Part shown: positions 24,574 through 35,270 of the stretch, one piece after another
How positions within the stretch are numbered: the first letter of the stretch is position 1
Layout of the letters: every line of letters begins with the position of its first letter
DNA from: an uncultured Collinsella sp.
GTDB lineage: Bacteria > Actinomycetota > Coriobacteriia > Coriobacteriales > Coriobacteriaceae
DNA length: 40,434 nt
Assembly (NCBI GenBank): GCA_902478365.1
Contig: CABSKX010000017.1
Location: forward strand, 1 to 40,434
Direction of reading: 5' to 3'
Position numbers and translations under genes: made by a program
Notes under the pieces: generated by a model
The model's input: only the letters and a program-made list of their open reading frames with translations
The model's database searches: none
Told to the model about the DNA's origin: nothing

Positions 24574-24933
24574 TCATTGGGGACAGACTTAAATGAGTAG
24601 CCCCAGGCTGCCAGGAACTGCCGACACGGAAAGCGCATCCCATTTTGGAGCTCAATAGCGGGATGCACTTTCCGTTAGCGGCCCGTTTGGGAAACTACGT
24701 TCCACTTTCCGGCAACATTCCGGGATGCATTTTCCGGTTGAGGCCCTCAAGGGAAACTATGTCCCATGTTGGACGCTCATTCTGGGATGCGCTTTCCGCA
24801 GTTGATTGATGCGGGCTTTAAGGACTGTTCCAAGCTGCCAGCAGAAAAGGAACGTCCCCAAATGCCGGGTTTCCGCAGTCATTGGGGACAGACTTAAATG
24901 ACTAGTCTTTTAAGAACGTCCCCAATGACTACC
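24574..24933. repeat. REP-like mosaic between convergent genes
   Basis: It contains an ATTGGGGACAGACTTAAATG module at 24576 and again at 24881, the 62-bp tandem array (24628-24812) and a 45-bp module at 24822-24866. It ends in a 54-bp unit bounded by 13-bp inverted repeats (24877-24889 with 24918-24930, AGTCATTGGGGAC). The last two modules recur at 30680-30815. No open frame is credible here. Confidence 0.8.
24628..24812. repeat. Three tandem 62-bp palindromic units
   Basis: Units begin at 24628, 24690 and 24752, each with GGAAA. Each contains a near-palindrome: GGAAA, a CCCA.-type segment, then GGGATGC followed by a TTTCC ending. The period is exactly 62 bp, and each unit could form a hairpin of up to about 14 bp (best in unit 1). 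Confidence 0.8.
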
Positions 24934-24971
24934 CACAGAATGAGGGTCTCATCGGGGACTAGGTAAATAGC

Positions 24972-25009
24972 AAAAGCCCCCGCGGCCGAAACGGGCCGCG
25001 GGGGCAGCA
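24972..25009 (-). terminator. Terminator of the beta-glucoside operon
   Basis: A perfect 12-bp GC stem (24976-24987 with 24994-25005) with a 6-nt loop, followed by TTTTG on the minus strand, 12 bp after the glucosidase stop. Confidence 0.92.
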
Positions 25010-25021
25010 GGCTTGCAAGGG

Positions 25022-27827
<2,806 letters not shown>

Positions 27828-27836
27828 GGTCGCCTC

Positions 27837-28130
27837 CTAGCCCAACAGCGACTGGGCGAGTGCCAGCACGTTGGCGGCGTTGCCCATGCCGTAGTCCTGT
27901 GCGGGGATGACCGCGGTCGGCTTACCGCTCCCCTGCTTGACGGTGTTGAGCTGGTAGGACACCTGCGGCCCCAAGAGCAGCACGTCATAATCGGCGCAGG
28001 TCTCCTGATACTCGCCGATACCCACCGCATCGATATCGAGCTCGATGCCGTTTTGCTCCGCGTATTTCTCGAGTTTCTTCATCAGAATGCTTGTAGACAG
28101 GCCAGCTGCGCAAACAAGAAGGATCTTCAT
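27837..28130 (-). CDS. celA: PTS EIIB, cellobiose/lactose family
   Basis: A 97-residue phosphocarrier. MKILLVCAAGLSTSILMKKL carries the phosphorylated Cys7 in a P-loop-like site. The protein receives phosphate from EIIA and gives it to the sugar in EIIC. The start at 28130 follows AAGGGA; a longer frame upstream overlaps the EIIA gene and is not used. Confidence 0.93.
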   Translation of the reverse strand: MKILLVCAAGLSTSILMKKLEKYAEQNGIELDIDAVGIGEYQETCADYDVLLLGPQVSYQLNTVKQGSGKPTAVIPAQDYGMGNAANVLALAQSLLG

Positions 28131-28176
28131 AAGGGATTCCCTTCGCATTGATTGGTTGGATAGTCGCCGCACGCCG

Positions 28177-28503
28177 TTAGGCGTTCTTGGCTGCAGTGCG
28201 CTCATACAGGCAGATCAGCTCCTGCACGAGCTCCTGAGCAAGCATGGAGCACATGAGGTGGTCCTGAGCATGGACCAGCAACACATCCACCGACAGATGC
28301 TCGCCCGCCGCCTCGGTCGAAAGCAGCTGCGTTTGGATGTGGTGAGCCTTGATTCCCACATCCTTTGACTGCTTCATGAGTTTGGCGGCAGCGTCAAAAT
28401 CCCCCGCCTTTGCCTTTTCAAGGGCTTCGAAGGCAAGGCTGCGCGCCTCTCCCGCTGCAGCGACCAGCTGAAACGAAACCATCTCGGTTCCCTGATCGTC
28501 CAT
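28177..28503 (-). CDS. celC: PTS EIIA, cellobiose/lactose family
   Basis: A 108-residue all-helical phosphocarrier. VHAQDHLM contains the phospho-histidine H78, and MKQSKDVGIKAHHIQTQLL matches the trimer core helices. It takes phosphate from HPr. The ATG is preceded by GAGAGGAG. It lies 115 bp downstream of the regulator, where a separate promoter could exist, but I see no clear one. Confidence 0.93.
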   Translation of the reverse strand: MDDQGTEMVSFQLVAAAGEARSLAFEALEKAKAGDFDAAAKLMKQSKDVGIKAHHIQTQLLSTEAAGEHLSVDVLLVHAQDHLMCSMLAQELVQELICLYERTAAKNA

Positions 28504-28618
28504 AACGGTCTCCTCTCCCGTGATGTTTGGTTTGTACTTGAATATTCGAAACGCCTATCTCCCACCCGCAATCCTCGAGGTTTATTGCAGGCAGGCAAGG
28601 TTTTCGACAAAAGAAGCC

Positions 28619-30514
28619 TTAAGCCGTATGCGCTTGCACAAGCGCCATCAGCTCATGCCAGGACCGGCGCTCGCGTAAGCGCTCGACCCCCTGGCGGTCC
28701 ATAAAGATCTCAGCGAGCAGCGAGCTCAAGATCCGCGTCTCATCGCCGCCCGACCGGGCAAACGACACCATAAAGACGATATCGACCTCATGGCCGTATT
28801 CGTCCCAAAGAATGGGATGTTCGAGCAGGCCCACGGTAACAAAGGCCTCGGCGCTCAAAGGATGCATCCCATGGGGCATGGCCACCCCATTGCCAAACGA
28901 GGTGGCACTCGCGCTCTCGCGCTCGGCAACCTCTTGGGCAAACTGGGCATCGACACGGCCGCTCTCGACGGCGCGCTCGGAGAGATATCGGAGAACGGCC
29001 TGCTTCGACGACGCCTCAACGCGGTTGAAGAACAGGGCACGGCTAAAGAAAGCGCTCAGGGAGTCCGATTGCGCAGCGTCATCACTCAGCACCTTGCGGA
29101 TAGCGTTGACATCGCTCGTCTCCAAGAAGAAATCGGCCTCGCGGACGGGCACAGGCAACTTGACGTTGAGCGGCACCGTTGTGAACACGTAGTCGATGTG
29201 CGAAAAGTCGAGCGTTCCCACGCGGGCGACGTCGCATGTCTCAATCGACTCGATATACATACCAAACTGCTTGCGGTACTGGTGCTCGAGCATACGGGCG
29301 CTTCCCGCTCCCGAGGCGCACACGATCAGGATGCGTTTGCGACGCGGCTGGTCGGCTTGCTGCTCGAGGGCCAGGGCAAATGCCATGGCGATGTAGCCGA
29401 GCTCCTCATCAGAGGGCTGGCTGCCAAAATGACGCTCGAGTACCTGCGAGGTGCCGGCCGCCATCGAATAGGCCAACGGAAACCTCGTCTTGATATCGGG
29501 CAGCATGGGGTTATCCATATGCATGTGATATTCAAGGCGATAACCCAGAGGGCCAATATGCCGAGCAAGGTTCATGCGAAGTTCAAGATCGCTGCTAAAG
29601 TCAAACCTAAACTCATCGTTGACCGCACATACCATCTCGGAAGCGATCTCCCACATCTCGTCCGAGATAACGGCCGAGCCCTTCTCGGGCACGCCCGTGC
29701 CCCTGCCGAGCAAATGGATTGCGATAAAGGCAACCTCTTCTCGGGGCATGCTCACGCCCAGGGCATCCTTGATGTTTGCGGCAATCTGGAAAGCCGCAGC
29801 GTATTCGCGCGTTCCCTCCAGCTTTAAAACGTCCGATTCTGCAGCCGGGACATAGCAGCCCTGCTCGATGCGGCCAAGAGCGATGTAAAGATGCATGATG
29901 AGATTGCGGGATGCCAGCGAGCTCACCGTGACGGGCGAGGCAGTCAGGGCATCGTCCACACATGCGGCGATGGCCCGCAGGCGCTCGGCGAGCTCTGCAT
30001 CGTCGGTGTCGGGCAACACGGGCCTCACCAGTGAGGCCAGACACAGACGCCGTTGCGACTCCCCACCCGCAACGCGGATTCCGTAGCGAGGGCGCTTTTC
30101 GAGCATCAAGTCAAATTGGGCGAGTTTCTGCTCTACCAGACGCATGTCATTGGACAGAGTTCGCGCCGAAACGTAGAGTAAATCCGCATACTCCTCAATC
30201 GTCACCCACTGGGACCGCATGAGAAGGTCGTTAAGAAGGAAGGACACACGGCCGTCGCGCGTATCAGGAATGCCCGGATGGGCCAGAGCCGCACCGTCTA
30301 GCAAGCGAGCAAGCTCATCTGCATGTGCAACATCGATACGATATTGCCCTTTGCTGCCAACGATGCGTGCAACCCCCGCAAGCTTGTCGTTTGCGCGATG
30401 GATATAGTTTCTCACGGCGCGCTCGCTTACCTCGAGACGCTTGGCAAGCACCGCGACAGCGACAGGCTGATCGTCCTCGATCATATTTACAAGCTGCTTA
30501 ACGCGAGCATCCAT
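28619..30514 (-). CDS. licR: LicR-type PRD-containing transcriptional activator with EIIB/EIIA domains
   Basis: A 631-residue protein. It has an HTH_11 domain at 1-60, an Mga-like HTH at about 90-145, PRD1 at about 175-280 (H208, H267) and PRD2 at about 290-395 (H319). An EIIB-like domain with C399 (ILIVCASGAG) and an EIIA domain with H548 (VAMPHGMHP) follow. PTS-dependent phosphorylation of these sites tunes activation of the adjacent PTS genes. The second PRD2 histidine (usually ...LHFG.A) reads IAMAFALALE, so one regulatory site seems lost. GGAGGAGG lies before the ATG. It is the first gene of the operon it probably controls. Confidence 0.92.
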   Translation of the reverse strand: MDARVKQLVNMIEDDQPVAVAVLAKRLEVSERAVRNYIHRANDKLAGVARIVGSKGQYRIDVAHADELARLLDGAALAHPGIPDTRDGRVSFLLNDLLMRSQWVTIEEYADLLYVSARTLSNDMRLVEQKLAQFDLMLEKRPRYGIRVAGGESQRRLCLASLVRPVLPDTDDAELAERLRAIAACVDDALTASPVTVSSLASRNLIMHLYIALGRIEQGCYVPAAESDVLKLEGTREYAAAFQIAANIKDALGVSMPREEVAFIAIHLLGRGTGVPEKGSAVISDEMWEIASEMVCAVNDEFRFDFSSDLELRMNLARHIGPLGYRLEYHMHMDNPMLPDIKTRFPLAYSMAAGTSQVLERHFGSQPSDEELGYIAMAFALALEQQADQPRRKRILIVCASGAGSARMLEHQYRKQFGMYIESIETCDVARVGTLDFSHIDYVFTTVPLNVKLPVPVREADFFLETSDVNAIRKVLSDDAAQSDSLSAFFSRALFFNRVEASSKQAVLRYLSERAVESGRVDAQFAQEVAERESASATSFGNGVAMPHGMHPLSAEAFVTVGLLEHPILWDEYGHEVDIVFMVSFARSGGDETRILSSLLAEIFMDRQGVERLRERRSWHELMALVQAHTA

Positions 30515-30668
30515 GTCCTCCTCCTTTCCCTGCGTCTAGTCTAACGCGGTAAAGAATGACACTCCACGTCGCGCTCGTTCCGCCAACGCGGAACAGGTTG
30601 CGGGGAGTCCAGCTGAACTTATAGGGAGCACGGAGAGAGGGGCCGAAAGCAATGCGTCGGTGTGAGAT

Positions 30669-30815
30669 GCGCTTTCCGCAGTCATTGGGGACAGATTTAA
30701 ATTAGTAGTCATTGAGGACGTTCTTGTTTGACTAGTCGTTTAAGAACGTCCCCAATGACTAGCCTTTAGGGACTGTCCCAAGCTGCCGGCAGGAAAGGAA
30801 CGTCCCCAAGTGCCA
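30669..30815. repeat. REP-like mosaic between licR and carbamate kinase
   Basis: It carries AGTCATTGGGGAC arms at 30680-30692 with 30748-30760. A nested 18-bp inverted repeat with one mismatch lies at 30708-30725 with 30742-30759. The 45-bp GACTGTCCCAAGCTGCCGGC module (30771-30815) matches 24822-24866. The ATGCGCTTTCCGCAGTCATT stretch at the left also matches the end of the array near 24800. Module order is swapped relative to the other locus. The rest of 30515-30827 holds no gene. Confidence 0.8.
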
Positions 30816-30823
30816 GGTTGAAA

Positions 30824-30857
30824 CAAAAGCCCCGCAGTCGGAGCGGACTGCGGGGCT
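30824..30857 (-). terminator. Terminator after carbamate kinase
   Basis: A perfect 12-bp stem (30828-30839 with 30846-30857), followed by TTTTGTTT on the minus strand. Confidence 0.92.
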
Positions 30858-30922
30858 CATGAAGAGAGGCTAGTTTGTGGGCGCCTTGCCTGGCGCCCAC
30901 GAGAGAGGCAATGGAGCAGAGG

Positions 30923-31885
30923 CTACTCGTGGATGCGGGTACCGGAGAGGCCGGCCATGGTCTCGGCGGCCTTGTCCAGGGCGCCGATGATGCAGGTGCG
31001 GCCCTTGCGGGAACGGGCGAACTTGATGGCGGCGCGGACCTTGGGCTCCATGGAACCCTTGCCGAACTGGCCCTCGTCGGCCAGGCGCTCGGCCTCGTCG
31101 GCGGTGATGTCCTCGAGCTCCTCCTGGTTGGGCTTGCCAAAGTTGATGGCGACATGCTCAACGGCGGTCAGCAGGAACAGAACGTCGGCGTCGCAGTCCT
31201 CGGCCAGCAGCTCGCCGCCCAGGTCCTTGTCGATGACGGCGGGGACGCCCTTGTAGCAGCCCTTGTTCTCATAGTCGCGGACGACGGGGATGCCGCCGCC
31301 ACCGCAGGCGATGACGATGAACTCGTTGTCAAGCAGGTTGAGGATGGAGTCAGCCTCGACGATCTTCTTGGGATCGGGGGAAGCGACAACGCGACGCCAG
31401 CCGCGGCCGGAATCCTCGACGAAGACCTTGGAAGGATCCTCGGCCATGAACTCCTTGGCCTGCTCCTCGGTGTAGAAGGGGCCAATCGGCTTGGTCGGGT
31501 TCTTGAACGCGGGATCGTCCGGGTCGCACTCGATCTGGGTGACGACGGTTGCGGCGTGCCAACGCTTATAGCGCTTGTGCATCTCGCGGCCAATGCCCTG
31601 CTGCAGGTGATAGCCGATGTAGCCCTGGGACATGGCGCCGCACTCGGGCAGCGGCATCTCGGGGGTGCCGATGGCGTCGTGGGCGGCGGCGAAGGCGTTC
31701 TGGATCATGCCGACCTGCGGACCGTTGCCGTGGGTGATGATAATCTCGTTGCCCTGCTCGATCAGGCCGAGGAGAGCGTGAGCGGTGTTGCTCACGGCCT
31801 CGATCTGCTCAACGGGGTTGTTGCCGAGGGCGTTGCCGCCAAGGGCGACGACGATACGATCGGGCTTGCCAAGAGGCTTAGACAT
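30923..31885 (-). CDS. arcC: Carbamate kinase
   Basis: A 320-residue amino acid kinase-fold enzyme making ATP from carbamoyl phosphate and ADP. Visible motifs are IVVALGGNALG at the N-terminus, ITHGNGPQVG, VIACGGGGIPV and AVIDKDLGGELLA. The last act in carbamate and nucleotide binding. The start at 31885 follows GAAAGGA. No arginine deiminase or ornithine carbamoyltransferase gene is adjacent in this window, so its carbamoyl phosphate source is elsewhere (arginine, agmatine or purine/ureide breakdown). Confidence 0.95.
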   Translation of the reverse strand: MSKPLGKPDRIVVALGGNALGNNPVEQIEAVSNTAHALLGLIEQGNEIIITHGNGPQVGMIQNAFAAAHDAIGTPEMPLPECGAMSQGYIGYHLQQGIGREMHKRYKRWHAATVVTQIECDPDDPAFKNPTKPIGPFYTEEQAKEFMAEDPSKVFVEDSGRGWRRVVASPDPKKIVEADSILNLLDNEFIVIACGGGGIPVVRDYENKGCYKGVPAVIDKDLGGELLAEDCDADVLFLLTAVEHVAINFGKPNQEELEDITADEAERLADEGQFGKGSMEPKVRAAIKFARSRKGRTCIIGALDKAAETMAGLSGTRIHE

Positions 31886-32487
31886 TGCTGGAATCCTTTC
31901 TGTAAAAGGCCTACAACCCATTAATAACCCGCGCCCGTGCGATACGCGAGTTTATTAAGGTTTATATTCTCTTTATCGCTCATTTTATTCATTTTGAAAA
32001 TAGTTGAACGGTGAACGGTCGCTTTTACCCGCTCAGCGTAAAGAAACCCAGCTCAAGCATATCTACGTCATTTACGTGCAACTTTATTTTAATAGAGCAG
32101 GGATTAGACCAGATTATGCAAACTTTATCTTTGCTAAACATAAAACAGACAGCGCAAAATCTTACTCGCACTATACGAGATTCTATGCACTTATTGGACG
32201 AGTATGCAGCCCTGCAATAACATGGCGTTTTTCATCCAACTTAAGGAATAGACGAGCGCCCATACCGCGCGTCGGCCGGCAGCCGGCGAGCCGTCTCGTC
32301 GATTGCCGCTTCCAGAAAATCAAAAACTGATATTGCGCGCGCAATTGCTGCATGGTACTTTAGCGAAGAACAGCGCGGGCTGGGGCGACAGAGATCTGTC
32401 GTGAAGTTTGGGTTCGGCGACCCCGCTGCTGTCTTCTCCTTATCCGCCAGCGAACCCCTTGAGCGACGGATTGAGGAGGTCCTTACT
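31886..32487. other. AT-rich intergenic region, no supported gene
   Basis: From 31940 to about 32230 the sequence is far more AT-rich than the rest of the window. Short frames on both strands here lack a ribosome binding site and recognisable content. It probably contains the arcC promoter (an AATATAAA stretch near 31970 on the minus strand is a weak -10 candidate). From 32245 the plus frame stays open into the next gene but has no credible start until 32488. Confidence 0.45.
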
Positions 32488-32904
32488 ATGACAAAAATGC
32501 TCAAGATCACGCTAAATGGCGAGACGTTTCTCGCCGACATGCTCTGGGACAAGGCTCCCGAGGCATGCAAGCTGTTCGAATCGTCCTGTCCGGTCGAGTC
32601 ACGTATCTTTTCGGCCAAGATCTGCGATGCCGAGGTAACCTATCCTGTCTCGGGCCCCATCGCCAATTACGAGCACATCGAGAACCCCGTCTTTCACGAG
32701 CCAGCGGGCGCCGTGAGCTGGTATGGCGGATGGTCGTCAATCTGCATCTTCTTTGACGTGTGCGAGCCCTTTGGCACCTGCAACATGTTCGCCCGCATCT
32801 GCGAAGCCGACCGCGAGCGTTTTGCCGCCGCCTGCCGCAATGTCTGGGACAACCAGGGCATGTACATTAAAAACGAAATCGTCGAGATCGAAACGGAGGC
32901 CTAA
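32488..32904 (+). CDS. DUF3830-like (cyclophilin-like fold) protein
   Basis: A 138-residue protein. LKITLNGETFLADMLWDKAP at the start and the central IENPVFHEPAGAVSWYGGWS segment (65-83) followed by IFFDVCEPFG fit the DUF3830 pattern of small cyclophilin-like beta-barrel proteins. It is rich in cysteine (seven residues). The function of the family is unsettled; links to small-molecule metabolism have been suggested from context only. AGGAGG lies 8 nt before the ATG at 32488; a longer frame to a GTG at 32401 has no ribosome binding site. It is coupled to the next gene (2-bp gap). Confidence 0.65.
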   Translation: MTKMLKITLNGETFLADMLWDKAPEACKLFESSCPVESRIFSAKICDAEVTYPVSGPIANYEHIENPVFHEPAGAVSWYGGWSSICIFFDVCEPFGTCNMFARICEADRERFAAACRNVWDNQGMYIKNEIVEIETEA

Positions 32905-32906
32905 AG

Positions 32907-33431
32907 ATGATGGATATCAACAATCTGCTCACGCTCGACCTTGCCGAGTACACCACTGCACTTGAGGCCCTCGCCGATCAAATGATGCTCGAGGAACCGC
33001 GTGACATCGACTACATGCGCCGCCGCAAACTCGACACCGGCCGCGAATTCGCCGTCTGGAACTTCACCGTCGGTTACTGCATGAACGCCGCCGACGCCCT
33101 CTCCCTCCTGCGAGCCCAGGCCAACGAAAACGCCAACGACGGCACCGCCGACCTCGCAACGATCAAAAACAGTGCCGCACGCCTGTGCGACTGGTTCTCG
33201 GGCGCCTTCGACGTCACCGGCAAAATGGATGACACCACGGCAATCCTCGCCCACAGCCGCGACCTCTACGCCCAGGTTGAGACTCACGAACAGTTCGCGG
33301 CCCTCACCCGCGCCACCGAGCGCTATCTGGTCCAGCTCCAATTTTGGGTCGACCGCCAGATTCCCTGGCCGGCTATTAGCGACCTCGTCCACGGCTACCG
33401 CCTACGCACAGAGAGCGGCGAGACAAGGTAA
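32907..33431 (+). CDS. Unknown protein paired with the DUF3830-like protein
   Basis: A 174-residue, mainly helical, acidic protein without membrane segments or signal peptide. I do not recognise a family. Aromatic-rich stretches (REFAVWNFTVGYCMNAADAL and RYLVQLQFWVDRQIPWPAIS) suggest a compact helical bundle. GGAGG lies about 7 nt before the start, inside the end of the upstream gene, so the two are probably one operon. A hairpin follows the stop at 33487. Confidence 0.7.
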   Translation: MMDINNLLTLDLAEYTTALEALADQMMLEEPRDIDYMRRRKLDTGREFAVWNFTVGYCMNAADALSLLRAQANENANDGTADLATIKNSAARLCDWFSGAFDVTGKMDDTTAILAHSRDLYAQVETHEQFAALTRATERYLVQLQFWVDRQIPWPAISDLVHGYRLRTESGETR

Positions 33432-33486
33432 CCAAGCAAGCAGCACCGACAACACCCCACCATCGAGATCCAAAGTAAGAATCAGA

Positions 33487-33520
33487 GGGCTGGAGACGCA
33501 CCCAACAGCGTCCCCAGCCC
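33487..33520 (+). terminator. Hairpin after the DUF3830-like operon
   Basis: GGGCTGG-A-GACGC pairs with GCGTC-C-CCAGCCC (33487-33499 with 33508-33520, one mismatch). No T run follows, so intrinsic termination would be weak. Confidence 0.45.
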
Positions 33521-33574
33521 CTTCGCAAAGTAGAGCACTGTTTCAGTGGCTTTGAGGCCTATTCGAACCTTTGC

Positions 33575-33660
33575 TATCTCCCAATTTTTGTATATTTTCG
33601 ACATTATTATCTGCCAATTTTTGTATGATTTTAGGCGATTCTATCTGTCAATTTTTGTCA
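33575..33660 (+). promoter_or_regulatory. Three 19-bp direct repeats upstream of the AAA ATPase gene
   Basis: TATCTCCCAATTTTTGTAT (33575-33593), TATCTGCCAATTTTTGTAT (33608-33626) and TATCTGTCAATTTTTGTCA (33642-33660) are spaced 33 and 34 bp apart, close to three helical turns. They end 12 bp before the ATG, with the last next to the ribosome binding site. They look like an iterated operator. Confidence 0.75.
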
Positions 33661-33672
33661 TTTGGAGGTTTA

Positions 33673-35034
33673 ATGCTACGCCGTAAGGTCACTGATAAGC
33701 TTTTGAGCTGGAAGAATAACTCCAATAAGGCATTACTCGTTACTGGTGCGCGTCAGATTGGCAAGAGCTATGCGATTCGCGCGTTTGGAAAAAGCAACTA
33801 CGCGTCGTATTTTGAGGTCAATTTACTACTCGATGTCGAAGCAAGGAATGCACTTGTTGGCGCAAAGAACTCCGTTGACTTTATCAACCGCGTAGCCCTT
33901 CTTGCGGATGCGCCGCTTGTTGAGGGCGATACGCTTGTCTTTGTCGATGAGATTCAGGAGTATCCGCAGATCGTTACACTCATGAAGGCGTTGGTCGAGG
34001 ATGGGCGCTTTAGCTATGTCTTCTCGGGGTCTATGCTTGGGACTGAGTTTAAGGGGATCTCTTCTTTTCCGGTGGGGTATGTAGAGCACATTGTTATGCG
34101 CCCGATGGATTTTGAAGAGTTTTGTTGGGCAAACAGCGTCAGCGAGAATGTGCTTGCAGGCATTCGCAGCTGCCTTGTCGAGAAACGTCCTGTCGAAAAC
34201 TATATTCATGAGGCGATGCTCAAGAACTATAGAGCTTATATCGTTTGCGGCGGTATGCCGGAGGTCGTTCAGAACTATATTGATTCGGGTTATTCGCTCG
34301 TGAGAACACGTGAGCTTCAAACCCAGCTGGTCGATCAGTACAAAAGCGATATCTCAAAATATGCATCGACTCGAGCGTTTAACGTTCGGTCGATTTTTGA
34401 GCAAATTCCCGTTCAGCTTGAGGCGGAGTCTCATCGCTTTGTTGTTTCGTCTCTGGGTGAGGGAGCTCGCCTTAAAAAATATGAACAGGATTTCCTGTGG
34501 CTTGTTAACGCAGGTGTTGGATTGATGGTCGCCAGGGTGACGGAGCCACGGAGTCCTCTCAAGAGGACGGAGAAAACGACAGCCTTCAAACTATACGAGT
34601 CTGATACAGGCATGCTCGCATCGCGATACCCCGGCAGCACTGCACGCGCTGTCTATCTTGATATGAAAACTCCCAACCTTGGTGGTCTCTATGAGAACGT
34701 GGTCGCGCAGGAACTCGTTGCCCTTGGGGCGGATGCATGGTACTACCAAACGCGTGAGGTCGGTGAAGTTGACTTTGTGATCGAAGGCGCCCACGGGCAT
34801 GTTGTCCCAATCGAGGTCAAATCGGGCAAGAAAGTTCGAGCGCACGCGGCCCTCGATCGTCTGATGAGTGTGGGCGAGTACAAAATTCCCGAGGCCGTTG
34901 TACTAAGCCACGAGAATCTCAGCAAAGAGGGCAAGGTTCTGTACGTTCCAATCTACATGACGTTTTGTCTCGATGAGTTTATGGAAAAGGATGACCCCAA
35001 TAACGATTTCTCGTTCGCACCCATATCTCTCTAG
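33673..35034 (+). CDS. AAA ATPase with DUF4143 domain
   Basis: A 453-residue protein. The N-terminal AAA_14 ATPase has Walker A VTGARQIGKS (23-32) and Walker B TLVFVDEIQEYPQ (about 97-109). The C-terminal DUF4143 has the ENVVAQELVALGA segment, then GEVDFVIEG and VVPIEVKSGK, which look like the D...E-x-K core of a PD-(D/E)XK nuclease-like fold. The family is common in gut bacteria and archaea, and its role is unknown. The start at 33673 follows GGAGG; the longer frame reads through the direct repeats. Codon use is more AT-rich than the neighbours, which hints at transfer. Confidence 0.85.
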   Translation: MLRRKVTDKLLSWKNNSNKALLVTGARQIGKSYAIRAFGKSNYASYFEVNLLLDVEARNALVGAKNSVDFINRVALLADAPLVEGDTLVFVDEIQEYPQIVTLMKALVEDGRFSYVFSGSMLGTEFKGISSFPVGYVEHIVMRPMDFEEFCWANSVSENVLAGIRSCLVEKRPVENYIHEAMLKNYRAYIVCGGMPEVVQNYIDSGYSLVRTRELQTQLVDQYKSDISKYASTRAFNVRSIFEQIPVQLEAESHRFVVSSLGEGARLKKYEQDFLWLVNAGVGLMVARVTEPRSPLKRTEKTTAFKLYESDTGMLASRYPGSTARAVYLDMKTPNLGGLYENVVAQELVALGADAWYYQTREVGEVDFVIEGAHGHVVPIEVKSGKKVRAHAALDRLMSVGEYKIPEAVVLSHENLSKEGKVLYVPIYMTFCLDEFMEKDDPNNDFSFAPISL

Positions 35035-35089
35035 CCATTTGAATCCGCAATCCAGCCCCGTCCACACATCAATGCATTTCCCAAGGCGC

Positions 35090-35215
35090 TGCGCGTTTCG
35101 CGCCAAAGGCGCGAAAAAGCAAAGGGATAAGAAGCCGCAACAACCACGCCCCCATCCATCCCCAAAGTGGCGCGAGGTTTCGCGGCAAAGCCGCGAAACA
35201 GCGAAGGGGACAAAA
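35090..35215. repeat. Two related hairpin modules downstream of the ATPase gene
   Basis: TTTCGCGCC-AAA-GGCGCGAAA (35096-35104 with 35108-35116) and GTTTCGCGGC-AAA-GCCGCGAAAC (35177-35186 with 35190-35199) are perfect stems. They are set in similar flanks (CCCAAAG before, GCAAAGGGA/GCGAAGGGGA after) about 81 bp apart. The stem bases differ but stay paired. Confidence 0.75.
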
Positions 35216-35270
35216 GGCCCCACCAGCCACGTCATCCATTCAGCCACACAATCCGAGGACGTAGTCGTAG

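Noticed and set aside
24574..24933. Degenerate insertion sequence
   Set aside because: No transposase fragment was seen in any frame; short palindromic modules fit a REP-like mosaic better.
32004..32330. Short plus-strand frames in the AT-rich region before the DUF3830-like gene
   Set aside because: No ribosome binding site, no recognisable content, and the overlapping frames are equally plausible.
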